Source: Streptomyces lilacinus (GTDB lineage: Bacteria > Actinomycetota > Actinomycetes > Streptomycetales > Streptomycetaceae). Taken from it: DNA of 7,829 bases. The stretch spans positions 43,577 to 51,405 of the forward strand of contig KL569465.1 in assembly GCA_000715685.1 (NCBI GenBank), given 5' to 3'. The notes beneath the pieces were generated by a model. The model saw only the letters and a list, made by a program, of their open reading frames with translations. It made no database searches and was not told where the DNA came from. A program made the translations under genes and the position numbers. Below are positions 4,905 through 7,829 of this stretch, piece by piece. How positions within the stretch are numbered: the first letter of the stretch is position 1; each line of letters opens with the position of its first letter.

Positions 4905-6581
4905 TCAGTGGTGGCCTTCGGTGACCCGGTGGTGCTCGGTGCTCTCGTGGGCCGCCACGACCTGCTGGTACTCGGTCGGGGTCGGCTTGGGGATCTGGCC
5001 GGTGCCGCCGAAGTAGGCGGCCGAGAGCCGCGCCCGGATCCGTTCCGACCAGGGGACCTTCCGGCGGATCCCGTTCTCGTCCACCTCGGCCGGCGCCTCG
5101 AGGGGTCGGGGCTGCTCGTGCGCGGTGAAGAAGTAGAGGTCGCTCTGCACCAGCGGCTCGTGGATCTCCACGTACTCGCCGTGCGGCCGGCGGGTGATGA
5201 TGCCGGACTCGCGTCCGTGCAGCACCTTCTCGCGGTCGCGGCGCTGCAGGCCGAGGCACCAGCGCTTGGTGACGACGAAGACGAGCACGGGCAGGACGAA
5301 GAAGCCGATCCGGACCGTCCAGGTGATGGCGTTGAGCGACAGGCTGAAGTGCGTCGCGAAGAGGTCGTTGCCGCCGCCGACCAGCAGGAGCGCGTACTCG
5401 GAGATCCAGGCCGCGCCGAAGGCGGTGCGGGTGGGGTTGTTGCGCGGGCGCTCGGTGATGTGGTGTTCACGCTTGTCCCCGGTCAGCCAGGCTTCGAAGA
5501 AGGGATACCCCCACAGCGCGAGGAGGATGAGCGGGAAGACCAGCAGCGGGATGAGGACGCCGAGGACCAGCGTGTGACCCAGGAAGTTGATCTCCCAGCC
5601 GGGCATGACGCGGATCAGTCCCTCGGAGTAGCCCATGTACCAGTCGGGCTGCGCGTCGGTGGTGACCTGGTCCGGCCGGTACGGTCCGTACGACCAGATG
5701 GGGTTGACCTGCGCGATGGCGGAGAAGACGGCCAGCACGCCGCTGACGAGGAAGAAGAAGCCGCCGGCCTTGGCCATGTAGACCGGCATCAGGGGCATGC
5801 CGACGACGTTCTTGTTGTTCCTGCCGGGCCCGAAGCCCTGGGTGTGCTTGTGGTAGAAGACCAGGATCAGATGGCCCACCAGCAGCCCCAGCATGATGCC
5901 GGGGATCAGCAGCACGTGGACGGTGAACATCCGCGGGATCCAGATGGTGCCGGGGAATTGGCCGCCGAAGATGAAGAAGACCAGGTAGGTGCCGACGATC
6001 GGCAGGGAGAGGATCGCTCCCTCCATGAACCGGATGCCGGTGCCGGAGAGCAGGTCGTCCGGCAGCGAGTAGCCCATGAAGCCGTCGAACATGCCGAGGA
6101 TCAACAGCCCGGCCCCGAGGAGCCAGTTGAGCTCCCGCGGCTTGCGGAAGGCGCCGGTGAAGAAGACGCGCATCATGTGCACGAGCATCGCCATGATGAA
6201 GACGAGCGCTGCCCAGTGGTGCAGCTGACGGATCAGCAGGCCGCCGCGGACGTCGAAGCTGATGTCGAGCGTCGACTTGTAGGCGTCCGACATCTGGATG
6301 CCGTCCAGCGGCGTGTACGCGCCGTGGTAGACGACCTCGGTCATGCTCGGTTTGAAGAAGAACGTCAGATAGACGCCGGTCAGGATGATGATGAGGAACG
6401 AGTAGAGGGCGACCTCGCCCAGCATGAAGGACCAGTGGTCGGGGAAGATCTTCCGCAGATTGGCCTTCGCGAGGGAGAACAGCCCGACACGACCGTCGGC
6501 CCACGTCGCGAGCCGCTCCCCCGTCGACGCCCGGGAGCCGGCGCCCGCCCCGGCGGCAGGGGTGTTCTGCGTGTTCGTCAT
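4905..6581 (-). CDS. qcrB: Cytochrome b subunit of the bcc menaquinol oxidase (standalone QcrB)
   Basis: The product has 558 aa, close to the roughly 545 aa usual for Streptomyces QcrB. It is the membrane subunit that oxidises menaquinol and passes electrons across two b haems toward cytochrome c and the aa3 oxidase. The haem ligands are visible: His121 or His122 with His135 (IRQLHHWAALVFIMAMLVH) and His222 with His237. The quinol-site PDWY motif is at 312-315. About nine hydrophobic segments run from residue 57 to 437, followed by the soluble actinobacterial C-terminal extension. The start at ATG 6581 follows GGGAG by 8 nt; upstream codons to 6668 do not read as protein. Canonical qcrB sits directly after qcrC and qcrA, but here the upstream gene is divergent and unrelated. 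It therefore looks like a second, stand-alone paralogue. All key residues are kept. Confidence 0.93.
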   Translation of the reverse strand: MTNTQNTPAAGAGAGSRASTGERLATWADGRVGLFSLAKANLRKIFPDHWSFMLGEVALYSFLIIILTGVYLTFFFKPSMTEVVYHGAYTPLDGIQMSDAYKSTLDISFDVRGGLLIRQLHHWAALVFIMAMLVHMMRVFFTGAFRKPRELNWLLGAGLLILGMFDGFMGYSLPDDLLSGTGIRFMEGAILSLPIVGTYLVFFIFGGQFPGTIWIPRMFTVHVLLIPGIMLGLLVGHLILVFYHKHTQGFGPGRNNKNVVGMPLMPVYMAKAGGFFFLVSGVLAVFSAIAQVNPIWSYGPYRPDQVTTDAQPDWYMGYSEGLIRVMPGWEINFLGHTLVLGVLIPLLVFPLILLALWGYPFFEAWLTGDKREHHITERPRNNPTRTAFGAAWISEYALLLVGGGNDLFATHFSLSLNAITWTVRIGFFVLPVLVFVVTKRWCLGLQRRDREKVLHGRESGIITRRPHGEYVEIHEPLVQSDLYFFTAHEQPRPLEAPAEVDENGIRRKVPWSERIRARLSAAYFGGTGQIPKPTPTEYQQVVAAHESTEHHRVTEGHH

Positions 6582-6818
6582 GCGCTGCGCTCCCGGACCC
6601 TGTGGGCAGCGTGTTCCTGTCTGCCCCATATCCAACAAAAATCGCCATGCCTGGCACTTCGGCCCCATCTTCCACGCGTTTGGCCGCAGAACGCGTCATT
6701 TGCGTCGAGTGTCGGAGGAGTGGGCGCGGGAGCCGCGTGACGGGCGGTGCGCGGCGATACCTTGATTCTTTGGCGGCATCGACCGATCGCGAGATACGGA
6801 AGAGGAAGACACACGCTG
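6582..6818. promoter_or_regulatory. Divergent promoter region, qcrB / secreted pyrophosphokinase
   Basis: This 237-bp gap separates two divergently read genes and must hold both promoters. It contains an AT-richer patch near 6625-6648 (CCATATCCAACAAAAATC) on the qcrB side. It also holds a 7-bp inverted repeat, ACGCGTT (6674-6680)/AACGCGT (6690-6696), with a 9-bp spacer, which is a possible operator. A weak TTGGCG/GATACG pair near 6772-6800 could serve the plus-strand gene. No coding sequence is convincing here. Individual promoter elements are not certain. Confidence 0.45.
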
Positions 6819-7615
6819 ATGACAATCAAGGGCATCGTCACCCGAGCGGCGACCGCGGCCGCGCTGGCCACGGCACTCGGCCTGGGAACCGTCCACCCCG
6901 CGTCCGCCGCACCGCAGCCGGCCCCTCCCTGGCCGCGAGCGACGAGGGCAAGGGCGGCAGGAGCGGCAACGGGGGGTGGCACCGCGACGGCCTCGTCCTC
7001 AACGCGGGCGACAACAAGAAGGTCGACGCCTTCCTCGCCCGCGCCCGGAAGGCCGAACGGAACATCAGCCCCCAGGTGAGAGCCGCCGCCCGGCTCAGCC
7101 ACGCCCAGCTGATCGGCTTCGACCACCGCCTGAAGTCGCCGGACTCCCTCAAGCGCAAGGTCGCCACCGCCATGAAGGAGCACCCGGGCCAGTCGGCCGA
7201 ACAGGCCCTGGCCACGATGAAGGACTCGGTCCGCTACACCCTGCAGTGGCCGGACGGCCGGTACGCGGTCGGCGTCACCACGGCCGCCTCGCTCCTGTCC
7301 GGGTGGGGCAACGACAGCGTCAAGTGGTCCAACACCTGGGGCAACAAGCAGGGCTACAAGGCCGTCAACTCGGCCTGGCGGGCACCGCACCACGGACACA
7401 CCTTCGAGGTGCAGTTCCACACGCCCGCGAGCAAGCACGCCCAGGAGGCCACCCACAAGCTCTACGAGGAGCAGCGCCTGCCCACCACGACGCCGGCGCG
7501 GCGGAAGCAGCTCCAGGAACAGCAGGACGCCCTCTTCGCGGCCGTCCGCGTCCCCGCCGGCGCGGAGAGCCTGACGGCACCGGTGCGACGCCAGCCGGTC
7601 GGGAGCCGGCGCTAG
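6819..7615 (+). pseudogene. Frameshifted secreted nucleotide 3'-pyrophosphokinase-like gene
   Basis: The ATG at 6819 opens a clear Sec signal peptide (MTIKGIVTRA, a hydrophobic core, cleavage near HPASA|AP at residue 30), but that frame turns into Arg/Thr/Ala-rich sequence and stops at 7079. The mature domain continues in the -1 frame to TAG at 7613-7615. One added C in the C-run 6922-6925 would join them into a 265-aa protein. The mature part matches the RelA/SpoT synthetase fold of the secreted Streptomyces ATP:nucleotide 3'-pyrophosphokinases. It has HRLKSPDSLKRK (7124-7159) for ATP binding, MKDSVRYTL with the Mg-binding Asp at 7223-7225, GYKAVNSAWRAP, and FEVQFHTP with the catalytic Glu at 7406-7408. 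Such enzymes transfer pyrophosphate from ATP to the 3'-OH of purine nucleotides outside the cell. Either a recent pseudogene or a consensus error. AGAGGA lies 12 nt before the ATG, a rather long spacing. Confidence 0.8.
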
Positions 7616-7618
7616 GGT

Positions 7619-7664
7619 CTCAATCGCCGGACGGGCTGATTTATCAGCCCGTCCGGCGATTGAG
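7619..7664. terminator. Long perfect hairpin terminator, probably a dispersed Streptomyces repeat
   Basis: Bases 7619-7639 and 7644-7664 are perfect 21-bp inverted arms around the loop TTTA, beginning 4 nt after the pyrophosphokinase stop codon. The stem is very stable and symmetric, so it could stop transcription from either side. The arm core CGCCGGACGGGCTGA is one I recall seeing after many genes in Streptomyces genomes, so it may be a copy of a dispersed palindromic element; that recollection was not checked. Confidence 0.85.
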
Positions 7665-7700
7665 GACCGGGGGCCGGGGGGTTGTTACGCTGCCGCCGTG
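7662..7700 (+). promoter_or_regulatory. Possible leaderless promoter of the final gene
   Basis: TACGCT (7686-7691, fitting the TAnnnT -10 pattern) lies six bases before the GTG at 7698, so transcription would start at or next to the start codon. GAGGAC (7662-7667) is placed 18 bp upstream as a -35 element and overlaps the end of the terminator hairpin. There is no Shine-Dalgarno sequence, which agrees with a leaderless mRNA, a common form in Streptomyces. Confidence 0.4.
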
Positions 7701-7811
7701 ATCCTGCCGACGGTCGACGACATACGCGCGCTGCACGAGAAGTACGCGCCCACGCGCGAGGCGTTCGACCTCGTGTACACGCACTGCGAGATCGTCTGGC
7801 AGGTCGCGGAG
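7698..7811 (+). CDS. Probable HD-domain phosphohydrolase, 5' part only
   Basis: The first 38 codons are present, from GTG: MILPTVDDIRALHEKY, then FDLVYTHCEIVWQVAE. The reading is then cut by the adapter at 7812. The THC segment followed by a helix ending in VAE resembles the opening of small actinobacterial HD-domain hydrolases, where the first metal-binding His lies in this helix; His29 would be that residue. The family removes phosphate from nucleotides or similar substrates, but the HD pair itself is not in the window. The identification rests on a short N-terminus. Confidence 0.6.
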
Positions 7812-7829
7812 CTGTCTCTTATACACATC
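7812..7829. other. Tn5 mosaic-end adapter at the right end (library artefact)
   Basis: CTGTCTCTTATACACATC is 18 of the 19 bases of the Tn5 mosaic end, oriented outward from the insert, as in adapter read-through. It follows an intact codon of the HD-like gene without any target-site or IS sequence. Together with bases 1-39 it brackets a 7772-bp genomic insert. Reverse-strand translation yields the telltale peptide MYKRQ. Confidence 0.97.

Noticed and set aside
4338..6740. 800-aa plus-strand open frame
   Set aside because: It lies antisense to qcrB and is dominated by Asp/Glu/Gln/Arg/Val with no fold or motif, whereas the opposite strand encodes a complete cytochrome b.
6819..7079. Programmed frameshift instead of a mutation in the pyrophosphokinase-like gene
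   Set aside because: No canonical slippery heptamer or downstream pseudoknot is evident at the C-run, and related secreted enzymes are read in a single frame as far as I know.
7644..7826. 60-aa minus-strand frame starting MYKRQ
   Set aside because: Its start codon and first residues are adapter sequence, and the rest is antisense to the HD-like gene and the terminator.

Overview
The window is high-GC actinobacterial DNA, most likely from Streptomyces. Third codon positions are strongly G/C, GTG starts are common, signal peptides are Ala-rich, the cytochrome b is of the actinobacterial QcrB type, and the last terminator has a sequence that I recall as recurrent in Streptomyces. The genomic insert is about 40-7811. 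Both ends carry Tn5 mosaic-end (Nextera-type tagmentation) sequence, so the window is one untrimmed fragment and its outermost bases are not genomic.

Layout, left to right. (1) 93-1223, minus: a secreted protein with a C-terminal Amidase_6-type Cys/His domain, preceded by a leader with several stable hairpins. (2) 1224-1768: a 545-bp gene-free gap. It holds an AT-rich island and a perfect 14-bp ATGAAAATTTTCAT palindrome. (3) 1769-4429, minus: a probable operon read RraA-like protein, then a GNAT acetyltransferase fused to an EF-G domain-IV-like module, then an RpiR-family phosphosugar-sensing regulator. (4) 4497-6581, minus: a complete cytochrome b of the bcc complex (QcrB), standing without qcrC/qcrA, followed by a small unrecognised gene. 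(5) 6582-6818: a divergent promoter region. (6) 6819-7615, plus: a secreted RelA/SpoT-fold nucleotide 3'-pyrophosphokinase-like gene. Its signal peptide and mature domain lie in different frames, because of one missing base. (7) 7619-7664: a near-perfect long hairpin terminator, then the first 38 codons of a probable HD-domain hydrolase with a leaderless-type promoter.

The most unusual item is the GNAT/EF-G-domain-IV fusion. It suggests an acetyltransferase aimed at the ribosome or another translation target. Second is the frameshifted secreted pyrophosphokinase, which is either a young pseudogene or a base-calling error. No CRISPR array, tRNA, rRNA, insertion sequence or phage gene was seen. 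The standalone qcrB looks like a second, accessory copy, and the small genes around it give no single pathway.
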